NCBI GenBank assembly: GCA_035541015.1
Contig: DATLFM010000008.1
Coordinates: 1-47,084, forward strand
Source of the DNA: Candidatus Thermoplasmatota archaeon
GTDB taxonomy: Archaea > Thermoplasmatota > SW-10-69-26 > JACQPN01 > JAIVGT01
DNA length: 47,084 nt
Reading direction: 5' to 3'
Shown here in pieces: positions 33,789 through 42,890 of the stretch. The notes under the pieces were generated by a model. The model worked only from the letters and a program-made list of their open reading frames with translations. It had not been told where the DNA came from and did no database searches. The first letter of the stretch is position 1. Every line of letters starts with the position of its first letter. The position numbers and the translations under genes were made by a program.

Positions 33789-35219
33789 ATGGGAGTCGGT
33801 CGGAAGGTCGGTGTCGCGCTCGCAGCCTTGCTTGCCGCGGGGCCCCTGGCCGCCGCAAACTTCGACGACGACCTCTACCACGAGGTCATCCTGTTCTACT
33901 GGGACACGCACGTCCTGGACGTGCTCATCGTCCCACCGGCCGCCGCCGACGTGCTTCCGCGGCTCCACGCGATCGAGAAGTCGATCGACGCCTGGGAAGA
34001 CGGGATTCTCCAGTTGGGCGCGCCGTGGCTTGCCTCGAACCTCGAAATCCACCGCTACACGGTCGGCGTGGACGTGCCGACGGTCGCCGCGGTCGCGGAC
34101 CCGGAGATCGTCGTCCTCTCGGCCGAATACAACCCCGTTCTTCTCCTTGGCATCGGCGTCTCGTGGGACTACCTCGCTTGCCAGGGCATCGATCCGCTTC
34201 TGCAGGCGCTCTCGGCCGCTTCGGCGGCGTCCTCGCCGCCTGCCGACGGGCCTCTTGCGGGCGCCGCCCGGGCCGCTCCGACGCTTCCGCCCGATTGGCA
34301 CCAGCACCCCGGCTCGGGCTGGGCCATGAAGGTCACGACCTGCCGCGACGCGACGGAGAACATCTGTTTTGTCCTCAACACGAACTTCGCCGTCAACGAG
34401 TTCGGACAGCACCGCATGTTCGACTTGAACGCGCACGAGTTCGGGCACTGCCTTGGCATCGGCCACACGGGCGACGCGGGCGACTTCCGATCCACCACGT
34501 TCCCCTGGTACGACATCATGAGCTACAAGTTCACGCCCGACCAGGTCCACTGCGTGAGCACGCTCAACGTGCGCTCCGTCGAGGGCACCTTCGCCCGCAC
34601 GCTGGGCCGGCCGCCCTCCGAGTGGAAGGTGTACCGCGACTACGTCCACATGCATCCGAACGAGTACGACCAGGTCGATTGCCTCAATCCGGACGGAAGC
34701 TCGACGCACGTGCGCCCGACCTCGGCGGGCTCAAGGCGCACGGTGAGCGAAAGCTTCGGCGGATCGTCCGTGCCGGCGGGTTGGACGCTGTCGGGCCTCT
34801 GGCGCGTCGGGAGCGACTGCGGGGGCGGGGCGGGGGGCTCGAGCGCGTTGCAGTACAACCTCGCGAGCAGCTGCCAGTACGCCACCGGCGGGCGTACGTG
34901 GGGTCGCGCCGTGGCGCCGGCGGTCAACCTTACGAACTCGACCGCGCCGACCCTCAACTTCACGACCCGCTACGTCAAGGAAAGCGCTTCGGGCGTCTAC
35001 GACGTCATGCGCGTGGAGGTCCGCACGCCGAGCACGCACTGGGCAAGCCTGTGGCAGCGGGACGCGCGCAGCCTCAACGAGCCGAACCCCGTGACGGTCT
35101 CCTTGAGCCTCGCAAGCTTCCGCGGCGAGGGCACGCAGGTTCGGTTCATGTTCGACTCCATGGACGGGACGGGCAACAACTTCCTCGGCTGGGTCGTCGA
35201 CAACGTCGTCGTCCAGTAG
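33789..35219 (+). CDS. Secreted metzincin-like zinc metalloprotease
   Basis: A 476-residue exported protease. Signal peptide 1-23. Catalytic domain about 25-300, with the zinc motif [11 protein letters not shown] (about 217-227, HExxHxxGxxH) and a Met-turn DIMSY near 243, placing it among the metzincins. The C-terminal part (about 315-476) is a MAM/jelly-roll domain ending [11 protein letters not shown], as in immune-inhibitor-A-type and related secreted proteases, and like that of the repeat protein at 8511. No clear propeptide Cys switch is seen. The ATG at 33789 is chosen over an upstream start because it begins the signal peptide directly. Probably an extracellular protein-degrading enzyme. 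Confidence 0.85.
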   Translation: MGVGRKVGVALAALLAAGPLAAANFDDDLYHEVILFYWDTHVLDVLIVPPAAADVLPRLHAIEKSIDAWEDGILQLGAPWLASNLEIHRYTVGVDVPTVAAVADPEIVVLSAEYNPVLLLGIGVSWDYLACQGIDPLLQALSAASAASSPPADGPLAGAARAAPTLPPDWHQHPGSGWAMKVTTCRDATENICFVLNTNFAVNEFGQHRMFDLNAHEFGHCLGIGHTGDAGDFRSTTFPWYDIMSYKFTPDQVHCVSTLNVRSVEGTFARTLGRPPSEWKVYRDYVHMHPNEYDQVDCLNPDGSSTHVRPTSAGSRRTVSESFGGSSVPAGWTLSGLWRVGSDCGGGAGGSSALQYNLASSCQYATGGRTWGRAVAPAVNLTNSTAPTLNFTTRYVKESASGVYDVMRVEVRTPSTHWASLWQRDARSLNEPNPVTVSLSLASFRGEGTQVRFMFDSMDGTGNNFLGWVVDNVVVQ

Positions 35220-35254
35220 GCGCCCGGCTCGTCCGCCAGGGACCCGGCACAAAC

Positions 35255-35270
35255 CGATACGTTTGTATCG
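35255..35270. promoter_or_regulatory. Inverted repeat upstream of heat-shock promoter
   Basis: Perfect 6-nt arms CGATAC and GTATCG flank GTTT. The repeat is 20 bp upstream of the TATA box of the hsp20-thermosome operon. Its position upstream rather than over the TATA suggests a site for an activating heat-shock regulator; a repressor is not excluded. Confidence 0.5.
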
Positions 35271-35290
35271 AAGCGCAGGCCAGAGTTAGT

Positions 35291-35298
35291 TTTATATA
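35291..35298 (+). promoter_or_regulatory. TATA box of hsp20-thermosome operon
   Basis: TTTATATA is the best TATA box in the window. A start site 25-27 nt downstream, near 35320, would leave a leader of about 15 nt that still contains GGAGGTG in front of the TTG start. Confidence 0.7.
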
Positions 35299-35334
35299 GA
35301 AGCTTTCCTTTACCCGCTTCCCGGAGGTGTCACG

Positions 35335-35916
35335 TTGGCCGACTTTCCCGACGAGAAGCGCAAGCGCGAGGCGCGGGAGCCTCACGACCCCTTCGGCCTC
35401 GGAGGCTTTCCGTTCGCCTTTGGCGACCTCGACCGCGAGTTCGAGCGCATGCGCCACATGATGGACCGCATGCTCCGGGAGATGACCGATCAGATGGGCA
35501 AGGTCGGCCGCCTGCCCGACAAGCAGCCGTTTGTCTACGGCTTTAGCCTCCGCGTGGGCCCCGATGGGCGCCCGCAATTCCAGGAGTTTGGCGACACCAA
35601 GCTCACGAAGTTCCACACCGCCCCGGACGTGGGCGACGCCCGCGAGCCCCTGGCCGACGTGATCGAGCACGACAAGAGCGTCTCCATCACGGTCGAGATC
35701 CCGGGCGTGCCCAAGGAGGACATCCGCCTCCAAGTGACCCCCGACCGCGCCATCGTGCGCGTGGACGCGGGCCGCAAGTACTTCAAGGAAATCCATCTCC
35801 CCTGCCGCGTCGTGCCCACGACGGCCGACGCGACCTTCAACAACGGCGTCCTCGACATCACGATCGAGCGCGAGGAGCCGAAGAAGGACGAGGGGACACC
35901 CGTTCGAGTGAAGTAA
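35335..35916 (+). CDS. hsp20: Hsp20/alpha-crystallin small heat-shock protein
   Basis: A 193-residue ATP-independent holdase. The N-terminal region (about 1-90) is charged, with [18 protein letters not shown], and is longer than in many archaeal Hsp20s. The alpha-crystallin domain spans about 103-185, including [23 protein letters not shown] and the conserved strand end [11 protein letters not shown]. The C-terminal I-x-I motif is not obvious. The start is TTG at 35335, five bases after the strong ribosome site GGAGGTG; no ATG is available at the family N-terminus. It is 19 nt upstream of the thermosome gene, forming a heat-shock operon. Confidence 0.93.
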   Translation: MADFPDEKRKREAREPHDPFGLGGFPFAFGDLDREFERMRHMMDRMLREMTDQMGKVGRLPDKQPFVYGFSLRVGPDGRPQFQEFGDTKLTKFHTAPDVGDAREPLADVIEHDKSVSITVEIPGVPKEDIRLQVTPDRAIVRVDAGRKYFKEIHLPCRVVPTTADATFNNGVLDITIEREEPKKDEGTPVRVK

Positions 35917-35935
35917 CGTTTCGGAGGAATGCACC

Positions 35936-37567
35936 ATGATGGGCAACCAACCCGTGATCATCCTGAAGGAAGGCACGAAGCGCGAGCGCGGACGCGGCGC
36001 GCAGAGCAACAACATCCTGGCCGCAAAGGCCGTCGCGGAGGCCGTCCGCACGACCCTTGGCCCCAAGGGCATGGACAAGATGCTCGTGGACTCGATGGGC
36101 GACGTCGTCATCACGAACGACGGCGCGACGATCCTCAAGGAGATCGACGTCGAGCACCCCACGGCGAAGATGATCATCGAAGTGAGCAAGACGCAGGAGC
36201 AGGAGTGCGGCGACGGAACGACCTCCGCCGTCGTGCTGGCCGGCGAGCTCCTGAAGAAGGCCGAGGACCTCATCGAGGACGTCCACCCCACGCTCATCAC
36301 CCAGGGCTACCGCCTGGCAAGCGACAAGGCCGTCGAGACGCTCGAGGGCCTGGCCCAGTCCGTCGACATCAAGGACACGAAGACGCTCGAGCGCATCGCC
36401 CGCACCTCGCTTGCGAGCAAGGGCAGCGCTCCTTTCGCCGAGCTTCTCGCCCAGATCGCGGTGAAGGCCGTCGCGGCCGTCTCCGACGAGAGCGGCGGAA
36501 AGTGGACGGTCGACAAGGACAACATCAAGATCGAGAAGAAGAAGGGCGGCTCCGTGTCGGACACGGAGCTCATCCAGGGCGTCGTACTCGACAAGGAGCG
36601 CGTCCACACGCGCATGCCAAAGGCCGTCGAGAGCCCGAAGATCGCCCTCGTCTCCGCGGCCCTTGAGATCAAGAAGACCGAGGTCGAGGCCAAGATCGAG
36701 ATCACGGACCCCTCGCAGCTCCAGGCGTTCCTGGACGAGGAGGAGCACACGATCCGCCGCCTCGTGGACCAGGTCAAGGGAAGCGGCGCAAACGTGCTCT
36801 TCTGCCAGAAGTCGATCGACGATCTTGCGGCCCACTACCTCGCCAAGGAGGGCATCTACGCCGTGAAGAACGTGAGCGAGAAGGACATGAACAAGCTCGC
36901 GCGCGCCACCGGCGGCAAGGTCGTCACGAACCTCAAGGACCTCACCCGCGAGGACCTGGGCAAGGCCGGCACGGTCGAGGAGCGCAAGATCGGCGAGGAC
37001 GCCCTCACGTTTGTCTCCGGCGCCAAGGGCGCCAAGGCCGTGACGATCCTCGTCCGCGGCGGCAGCGAGCACGTCATCGACGAGGTCGAGCGCAACCTCG
37101 ACGACGCGATCGGCGTGGTCGCGACGGCCATCCGCTACGGCAAGATCGTGGCCGGGGCCGGCGCGCCCGAGATCGAGGTCGCGCTCGCGCTCCGCAAGTA
37201 CGCCGCCTCCGTCGGCGGCCGCGAGCAGCTGGCCATCGAGGCCTTCGCCGACGCGGTGGAGATCATCCCCCGCACGCTTGCCGAGAACGCCGGCCTTGAC
37301 GCCATCAACGTGCTCGTCGACCTCCGCTCGGCCCACGAGAAGGGCCAGAAGTTCGCCGGCATCGACCTCGACTCCGGCAAGGTCGTCGACTCGTGGAAGG
37401 CAAACGTCCTCGAGCCCGTCCGCGTGAAGACCCAGGCCGTCCAGAGCGCGACCGAGGTCGCCACGATGATCCTGCGCATCGACGACATCATCGCGGCCAA
37501 GCACTTCGAGCCCGGCAAGGGCGGCGAGGCCGGCGGCCACGGCGGCCCCGGCGGAATGGACTTCTAG
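35936..37567 (+). CDS. ths: Thermosome subunit (group II chaperonin)
   Basis: A 543-residue cytosolic ATP-dependent folding chaperone subunit. Motifs of the family are complete: [38 protein letters not shown] and [10 protein letters not shown] near the N-terminus, [17 protein letters not shown] (ATP site), and [11 protein letters not shown] in the equatorial domain, ending with a Gly-rich [11 protein letters not shown] tail. Normal length. Two ATGs (35936 and 35939) are possible; GGAGGA lies upstream. Co-transcribed with hsp20 and followed by an intrinsic-type terminator hairpin. Whether the complex is homo- or hetero-oligomeric cannot be told here. Confidence 0.98.
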   Translation: MMGNQPVIILKEGTKRERGRGAQSNNILAAKAVAEAVRTTLGPKGMDKMLVDSMGDVVITNDGATILKEIDVEHPTAKMIIEVSKTQEQECGDGTTSAVVLAGELLKKAEDLIEDVHPTLITQGYRLASDKAVETLEGLAQSVDIKDTKTLERIARTSLASKGSAPFAELLAQIAVKAVAAVSDESGGKWTVDKDNIKIEKKKGGSVSDTELIQGVVLDKERVHTRMPKAVESPKIALVSAALEIKKTEVEAKIEITDPSQLQAFLDEEEHTIRRLVDQVKGSGANVLFCQKSIDDLAAHYLAKEGIYAVKNVSEKDMNKLARATGGKVVTNLKDLTREDLGKAGTVEERKIGEDALTFVSGAKGAKAVTILVRGGSEHVIDEVERNLDDAIGVVATAIRYGKIVAGAGAPEIEVALALRKYAASVGGREQLAIEAFADAVEIIPRTLAENAGLDAINVLVDLRSAHEKGQKFAGIDLDSGKVVDSWKANVLEPVRVKTQAVQSATEVATMILRIDDIIAAKHFEPGKGGEAGGHGGPGGMDF

Positions 37568-37585
37568 GGGGCAATTTCGGCCCGC

Positions 37586-37606
37586 GGCGGGGCGAGACGC
37601 CCCGCC
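37586..37606 (+). terminator. Terminator hairpin after thermosome gene
   Basis: Perfect 9-nt arms GGCGGGGCG and CGCCCCGCC with an AGA loop, 18 nt after the stop, followed by the T-rich CGTCTTCCTTTTCTG. This fits transcription termination of the hsp20-thermosome operon. Confidence 0.65.
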
Positions 37607-37701
37607 CGTCTTCCTTTTCTGTGATCCATCGCTCGAGCGCCGGCTCGCCACCGCGCCCCGTCCCAAACGGCCCATGCCGACCGCGCGACAACCGTGCGGC
37701 C

Positions 37702-38559
37702 ATGGCCCCGGAGCAGACCCGCCCGCCCCAAACGCAGGAACGGCAGCCCGGCCGCGAGAGCGAGATGCGGCCGCGCCCGCGCTACCGCGGAGCGGGCTAC
37801 CGTGCGGCGGGCAAGCTTGCGGGCAAGGCCGCCGTCGTGACGGGCGGGGATTCGGGCATCGGCCGCGCCGTTTGCACCCTCTTTGCCAAGGAGGGAGCCG
37901 ACGTGGCGATCGCGTACCTCGAGGAGCACAACGACGCCAAGGAGACGGCCCGCGCGGTCGAGAAGGAGGGCCGCCGCGCGCTCCTGCTGCCCGGCGACGT
38001 CGGCGACGAGGGCGTCTGCCAAGCGCACGTCGAGCGGACGGTGCACGAGTTGGGTCGCCTGGACGTCGTCGTGAACAACGCGGCCGAGCAACACCGCCAC
38101 GAGACGCTCGAAGAGATCACGGCCGCCGAGATCGACCGGACGTTCCGCACGAACATGTACTCCTATTTCTTCCTCACGAAGCACGCGCTTGCGCACTTGC
38201 GCGAGGGTTCGTCGGTCATCAACACCACCTCCGTCGTGGCCTACAAGGGCAACCCGAAGCTCCTTGCGTACTCGGCGACCAAGGGCGCCATCGTCACCTT
38301 CACGCGATCCCTGTCGGGCCTCCTCGTCGAGCGCGGCATCCGCGTGAACGCCGTGGCGCCGGGCCCCATCTGGACGCCGCTGATCCCCGCCACCTTCCCT
38401 GCCGAGGACGTGGCGACCTTCGGCTCCAACTACCCCATGAGCCGTCCCGGGGAGCCGGACGAGGTGGCGCCATGCTACGTCTTTTTGGCAAGCGACGACG
38501 CCTCGTACATCACCGGTCAGGTGCTGCATCCAAACGGCGGCGCGATCGTGAACGGTTGA
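37702..38559 (+). CDS. Short-chain dehydrogenase/reductase, stress-type
   Basis: A 285-residue NAD(P)-dependent oxidoreductase of the classical SDR family, most like the general-stress/glucose-ribitol dehydrogenase group (YhdF-like). The N-terminus has the family extension with QPGRESEMRPRPRY. The cofactor site is VVTGGDSGIGRAV (about 46-58), NNAA is at about 130, Ser in NTTSV near 175, and the catalytic YSATK near 190. The C-terminal DASYITGQVLHPNGG is typical. The true substrate is not predictable. The ATG at 37702 matches the family N-terminus. Its position behind the heat-shock operon, but after a terminator, suggests separate expression. Confidence 0.92.
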   Translation: MAPEQTRPPQTQERQPGRESEMRPRPRYRGAGYRAAGKLAGKAAVVTGGDSGIGRAVCTLFAKEGADVAIAYLEEHNDAKETARAVEKEGRRALLLPGDVGDEGVCQAHVERTVHELGRLDVVVNNAAEQHRHETLEEITAAEIDRTFRTNMYSYFFLTKHALAHLREGSSVINTTSVVAYKGNPKLLAYSATKGAIVTFTRSLSGLLVERGIRVNAVAPGPIWTPLIPATFPAEDVATFGSNYPMSRPGEPDEVAPCYVFLASDDASYITGQVLHPNGGAIVNG

Positions 38560-38589
38560 GCCCGCCGGCCGCGCCGCCGGACGGGACGC

Positions 38590-39195
38590 TCAAAGGCCGA
38601 CGCCGCCGCGCGAGGTCGCCGCGCCCACTTCCTCGGAGCCTCCGGGGATGGCCCAGCAGACCTTTTTGAGCGCGGCGACGTACTGGCTCAAGTTCTTGCA
38701 GAACTCGCCCGTCTGCGCGCCGACGTCCTCGCAGTACAGGAAGAAGCCGGATTCCCACGTCTCGTCCGCGTAGCCGAAGCATTCCCCGATCTTGCCCGCG
38801 ACGGTGCGCGCCGCAGCGGTGCACGTGCGAGCGTCCTGCGCGCACTTGGCAAGCTTGCTGCATTCGGCCGACGCGGAGCTTCCCGCGTCGCTGTCGTAGG
38901 CCCACAGCAGGACGACGATCACGCTGTTGGCGGCGCACTTGAACAGGCACTCGGCCGTGTCGACGCCGCCGCCGTTGTAGGGATCGTAGTAGTCGACGGC
39001 GCAGTACGATTCGCTGGAGCCGCCGTAGCACTTCTTGCGTCCCTTGATGTTCTTGCACTCGTCGGCGTCGACCTCGGGCGACAGGAGGGTTGCCGAGGCT
39101 GCCGGCACCGCGACTGCCTGGGCGGCCAGGACCGCCATCGCGACGAAGCCCACGATCCTCCACCGGCCTGCTTCCGGGTTCCTGCGTCCCCGCAT
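38590..39195 (-). CDS. Secreted Cys-rich protein of unknown function
   Basis: A 201-residue exported protein. The N-terminus has MRGRRNPEAGRWR, then a hydrophobic core ending PAASA (about 35). The mature part has 11 Cys spread over its whole length (ECKN, KCYG, YCAV, ECLFKCA, ECSKLAKC, TCTA, ECFG, YCED, FCKN, VCWA), consistent with a disulphide-rich extracellular fold; the middle is helical. No family recognised. The ATG at 39195 is preceded by GGTGAGA. A looser match to the shared upstream element (GCTTGCTCGCACGCC, 39266-39280) lies 70 nt upstream. Confidence 0.6.
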   Translation of the reverse strand: MRGRRNPEAGRWRIVGFVAMAVLAAQAVAVPAASATLLSPEVDADECKNIKGRKKCYGGSSESYCAVDYYDPYNGGGVDTAECLFKCAANSVIVVLLWAYDSDAGSSASAECSKLAKCAQDARTCTAAARTVAGKIGECFGYADETWESGFFLYCEDVGAQTGEFCKNLSQYVAALKKVCWAIPGGSEEVGAATSRGGVGL

Positions 39196-39323
39196 GGTCT
39201 CACCGGCGACCCTCCACGCGGCCGCCGGCAAGAAGGAGGCGGCGCAGGGGGCAAGCTTTGTTCCAGCTTGCTCGCACGCCCCGCGGACGCGCGCACGGGG
39301 CGCGCGCCCGAGGGTGCCGGATC

Positions 39324-41276
39324 CTAGCCCCGAAGCGCGGCGGCGACCGCCGCGTCCCGAAGCAACTCGACCGGCGGAAGCGCGGGCCCGCCGCCCGAGG
39401 GGGCGCCCATGGCGAAGTGGAAACCGCCCACCACCACGAAGTCGACGTCGTAGGCGTAGCCGCCGGCGTCCTCGATCCACGGCACGAGCGCGCACTCGTT
39501 GCCAAGCTCGGTGGCCGTGTTCCAGTTGTAGTAGTAGTCGTGTCCGCCCTGCGGGTTCTCGCGCAGCCGCTTGAAGCCACCGTACCAGCCCCAGTACGAC
39601 GTCCATCCGAAGCAGAAGATGCCAAGCTCGAGCTTCGGGTTGGGATCCCCGACGCGGGACTCGGCCTGCACGATCACCGGTTGCATGGGCCAAAGGGCCG
39701 CCTTCGTGGGGAACAGGGGCGCAATCTCGCCGTCCACGCGGAGGCGATCGCCCCGGCCGCCGACGCCGTCGAACACGATGCGGACGACGGGGTCCGGCAG
39801 GTTGTCGACGAGCACCCACGCGGCGCGGCCCGACGCAAAGCCGTCGGCGTCGATGCAGCGCACGGACAGGCGGTGCCAGCGCTCGGCCACGGTAGCGGTT
39901 TCAAGCGCGCCTTCGAAGGCCCCGCCGGCGACCTCGGCAAGCGGTGACGCGACGCCTGCGCGGTTCAGCACGTAGTCGGCGGCGACGACGGGCGCGACGC
40001 CGGCTGCCGTCGTGGCCCGGACGGTGACAAGTCCGGAAACGCGCGCCTCGTTGGCCGGCGCGGCAAGCACGCAGGTCGGGGGGGTGAAGTCGCACCGGGA
40101 CGGCAGGCTTTCGGTTCCCTGCTCGACCGCGACGGCAAGGTCGATCGCCGCGCGGGCCTGAACGAGGCCGTAGCCGAACGTCTCGTCCCATCCGGCCGGG
40201 CCAAGGTCGGTGGCCGTGAGTCGGAGCACGTGCCGGATCTGGCAGGCGGAGAGCGAGGGCGCGTGGCCCCAAACGAGGGCCGCAAGGCCCGAGGCGTGCG
40301 GCGTGGCCATGCTCGTTCCGCTGCACGTGGAGTACTTCTGGCCGCCGCCACCGCACCCGCTCGTGGGGAGGTCCGGAGCGGCCGTGGAAACGATCTGGTA
40401 GCCGGGCGCCGCGATCTCCACCGGGCCGCCGAGCGAGGTGAAGAAGCAGGCTTGGTCCGTCTGGTCCGTGCAGCCGACGGCGACGACGTGCGGCGAGGCG
40501 GCAGGCCAGCCCACGCACTCGATGCACTGGCCGTAGTAGCCCGAGTTGCCAGCCGCGGCGATGAGGAGAACGCCCTTGCCGGCCGCGTAGGCGACCGCGT
40601 CCTCGACGATCTGCGAGAAGCCGCCGCCCAGGCTCATGCTGACGACATCCGCGCCCGCGTCGGCGCACCAGCGGATGCCCGAGGCAACCCATCCCCACGT
40701 GCCCCAGCCCTGGGAGGACAACACCTTCGAGACGTAGAGGGGCGCGTTTGCGGCTCCGGCCACGCCGACGCCGTTGTGGATGCGGGCGAGCGCGGTGCCG
40801 GCGACATGCGTGCCGTGACCGTGGTCGTCGTCGGGGAGGTCGTCGTTGTTGACCTCGTCGCGCCCGGCGACGTACGAGCCCGCGAGGTCCTCGTGGGTCC
40901 AGCGCGTGCCCGTGTCCACGATGCAGACGGACTTCGTCGTGGCAAGGCCGAGGTCCCACGCCTCGGGCAGGCCGATGCGCGCGGGCCCGTACTGCTGCGC
41001 GAATCGGGGGTCGTTCGGGGTGAAGTACGCTTCGTACGTGCCTTCGACCTCGGCGTAGCGCACCGCGGGGATCCCGCGGGCCAAGGCAAGCGCCTGCGAG
41101 GCCGACGGGACATCCACCACGGCAAAGCGCAGCACGGGATCGGCCTGGACGACGCGCCCGTTCAGGAGGAGCCCCCCCACGACCGTCCCCGCGGGGAGGT
41201 CGTCGAAGGCCACGACAACGCGGCCTGGGTCCTGCGCCACGGCGGGCGGGACGACCAGGAGTGCGGGAAGGAGCAA
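39324..41276 (-). CDS. Secreted subtilisin-like serine protease (S8), copy 2
   Basis: An extracellular protease of at least 650 residues. An inhibitor-I9-like propeptide (about 15-80) precedes the S8 domain: Asp in CIVDTGTRWTHED (about 118), His in DDDHGHGTHVAG (about 150), Ser in CSGTSMATPHASG (about 322), oxyanion Asn in AAAGNSG. The C-terminal 250 residues include a beta-sandwich and a Trp/Tyr-rich segment (WTSYWGWYGGF). The first conventional start, TTG at 41276, gives a signal lacking a positive n-region. The frame stays open upstream and an ATC at 41321, eight bases after GGAGG, would give ISNPRTARALLATAALLLPA, a better signal. The true start is therefore uncertain. It is not close to copy 1 in sequence. 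Confidence 0.88.
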   Translation of the reverse strand: MLLPALLVVPPAVAQDPGRVVVAFDDLPAGTVVGGLLLNGRVVQADPVLRFAVVDVPSASQALALARGIPAVRYAEVEGTYEAYFTPNDPRFAQQYGPARIGLPEAWDLGLATTKSVCIVDTGTRWTHEDLAGSYVAGRDEVNNDDLPDDDHGHGTHVAGTALARIHNGVGVAGAANAPLYVSKVLSSQGWGTWGWVASGIRWCADAGADVVSMSLGGGFSQIVEDAVAYAAGKGVLLIAAAGNSGYYGQCIECVGWPAASPHVVAVGCTDQTDQACFFTSLGGPVEIAAPGYQIVSTAAPDLPTSGCGGGGQKYSTCSGTSMATPHASGLAALVWGHAPSLSACQIRHVLRLTATDLGPAGWDETFGYGLVQARAAIDLAVAVEQGTESLPSRCDFTPPTCVLAAPANEARVSGLVTVRATTAAGVAPVVAADYVLNRAGVASPLAEVAGGAFEGALETATVAERWHRLSVRCIDADGFASGRAAWVLVDNLPDPVVRIVFDGVGGRGDRLRVDGEIAPLFPTKAALWPMQPVIVQAESRVGDPNPKLELGIFCFGWTSYWGWYGGFKRLRENPQGGHDYYYNWNTATELGNECALVPWIEDAGGYAYDVDFVVVGGFHFAMGAPSGGGPALPPVELLRDAAVAAALRG

Positions 41277-41382
41277 AGCGGCGGTCGCAAGCAGGGCGCG
41301 GGCCGTGCGCGGGTTCGAGATGGAATCAGCCTCCGGGTCCGCCGATCCGGAGGGACCTTCTTGAATCGTTTCCTCGCTTTTT

Positions 41383-42858
41383 TCAACGCGCGCCCGCCGG
41401 GTCGGGGAGCCCGTACTCCTTCCACCGCGCGTCCACCCTGCCCTTCGTCTCCTCGTCCATCTCGATCACGGGCGGCCACTCGCGGGTGTAACCCTCCTCG
41501 GGCCACTTCTTCGTCGCGTCGATGCCAAGCTTGCCGCCGAGGTCGCGGATGGGCGCGGCGTGGTCGAGCGTGTCCGTTGGCATCCGGTCGAGAAGCAACG
41601 TGTCGCGGCCCGGGTCGTAGCGGCCGGGGAACGCCCATAGGATCTCGCGAAGGTCGTGCACGTTCACGTCGTCGTCGACGACGACGATGATCTTCGTGAA
41701 CATGAGCTGCCCCATGCCCCACAGGCCGGCCATGACCTTGCGGGCATGGCCCGGATAGCGCTTCTTGATGGAGACGATCATGAGGTTGTGGAACACGCTC
41801 TCCACGGGCAGGTTCATGTCCACGATCTCGGGGAGCTGCAAGCGGATGAGGGGCAGGAACATGCGCTCGATGGCCTTGCCGATGTGGCCGTCCTCCATCG
41901 GCGGCTTGCCGACGATGGTGGCCGGGTAGATCGGGTCGCGCCGGTGCGTGAGCGCCGTGACGTGGAAGACCGGAAAGTCGTCGGGCATGCTGTAGTAGCC
42001 CGTGTGGTCGCCAAACGGTCCTTCGCGGACGCGCTCGCCCGGCTCCACGTATCCTTCGAGGACGATCTCCGCGTTGGCGGGAACCTCGAGGTCGACCGTC
42101 TTGCACTTGACAAGCGGCACGCGGGCTCCGCGCAGGTAGCCCGCGAAGAGGAACTCGTCGATCCCGTCGGGCGCCGGCAGGATGCCCGCGAGCATCGTGG
42201 CTGGGTCTGCGCCGATGGCCACGGCCACGGCCAAACGCTCGCCGCGCGCCTCGGCCTTCTGGTAGTGGATGGCGCCGCCCTTGTGGGTCTGCCAGTGCAT
42301 GGCCGTGCGGCGCTCGTCGAGCACCTGCATGCGGTACGTTCCCACGTTGCGCTTGCCCGTTTCCGGATCCCTTGTGATGACAAGCGGAAGCGTGACGTAG
42401 CGCCCGCCGTCGAGCGGCCAGGTCTTGAGGATCGGAAGCTCCGACAGCCGAACGTCGGCGCCTTGCTTCACAACGGCTTGACAATCGCCCCAGCGCACGC
42501 CCTTCGGGGGAAAGACGACGAGGTCCTTCATCTTCATGAACGCCTCGAAGCCCTCCCGCAACGAGTGCGGCACCTCGGGCTGCGCGAAGGCGGCAAGCGA
42601 CGCGCCGATGGCGCGGGGATCGCGATCACCCACGGCCAGCCGAACGCGCGCGGGCGTCCCGTAGAGGTTCATCGCGACGGGGATCGTAGAGCCGATCGGG
42701 TTTTCGAAGAGGACCGCCGGTCCGCCGCCTCGCCGCTTGGCCAGCCGGTCGGCGATCTCGCCCATTTCGAGGACGGGATCCACGGGCGCCCGGACGCGGA
42801 CGAGCTCGCCTCGCTTGTCGAGGTCGGCGAGGAATTCGCGCAGGTCCGCGTAGCCCAT
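41383..42858 (-). CDS. ubiD: UbiD-family decarboxylase
   Basis: A 491-residue cytoplasmic enzyme of the UbiD family, which uses prenylated FMN made by UbiX. It begins MGYADLREFLADLDKRGEL, typical for UbiD. It contains NLYGT, RMQVLD, the QTHKGG region, the E-x-P-FGDHTGYYS metal/cofactor loop (EGPFGDHTGYYSMP, about 275-288) and the VVDDDVNVHD motif. The substrate could be a quinone precursor or another aromatic or alpha,beta-unsaturated acid. The UbiE-like gene 2 kb away hints at quinone synthesis, which is inference. ATG at 42858 is 27 nt from a TATA box; ATG at 42864 is the alternative. No ubiX here. Confidence 0.93.
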   Translation of the reverse strand: MGYADLREFLADLDKRGELVRVRAPVDPVLEMGEIADRLAKRRGGGPAVLFENPIGSTIPVAMNLYGTPARVRLAVGDRDPRAIGASLAAFAQPEVPHSLREGFEAFMKMKDLVVFPPKGVRWGDCQAVVKQGADVRLSELPILKTWPLDGGRYVTLPLVITRDPETGKRNVGTYRMQVLDERRTAMHWQTHKGGAIHYQKAEARGERLAVAVAIGADPATMLAGILPAPDGIDEFLFAGYLRGARVPLVKCKTVDLEVPANAEIVLEGYVEPGERVREGPFGDHTGYYSMPDDFPVFHVTALTHRRDPIYPATIVGKPPMEDGHIGKAIERMFLPLIRLQLPEIVDMNLPVESVFHNLMIVSIKKRYPGHARKVMAGLWGMGQLMFTKIIVVVDDDVNVHDLREILWAFPGRYDPGRDTLLLDRMPTDTLDHAAPIRDLGGKLGIDATKKWPEEGYTREWPPVIEMDEETKGRVDARWKEYGLPDPAGAR

Positions 42859-42882
42859 TGCCATGGGCACGCGCAAGCAGCG

Positions 42883-42888
42883 AATAAA
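42883..42888 (-). promoter_or_regulatory. TATA box of ubiD
   Basis: AATAAA on the plus strand (TTTATT on the minus strand) is centred about 27.5 nt upstream of the ATG at 42858, favouring that ATG and a leaderless transcript. The box overlaps the last codons of the upstream gene's spacer. Confidence 0.5.
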
Positions 42889-42890
42889 GG

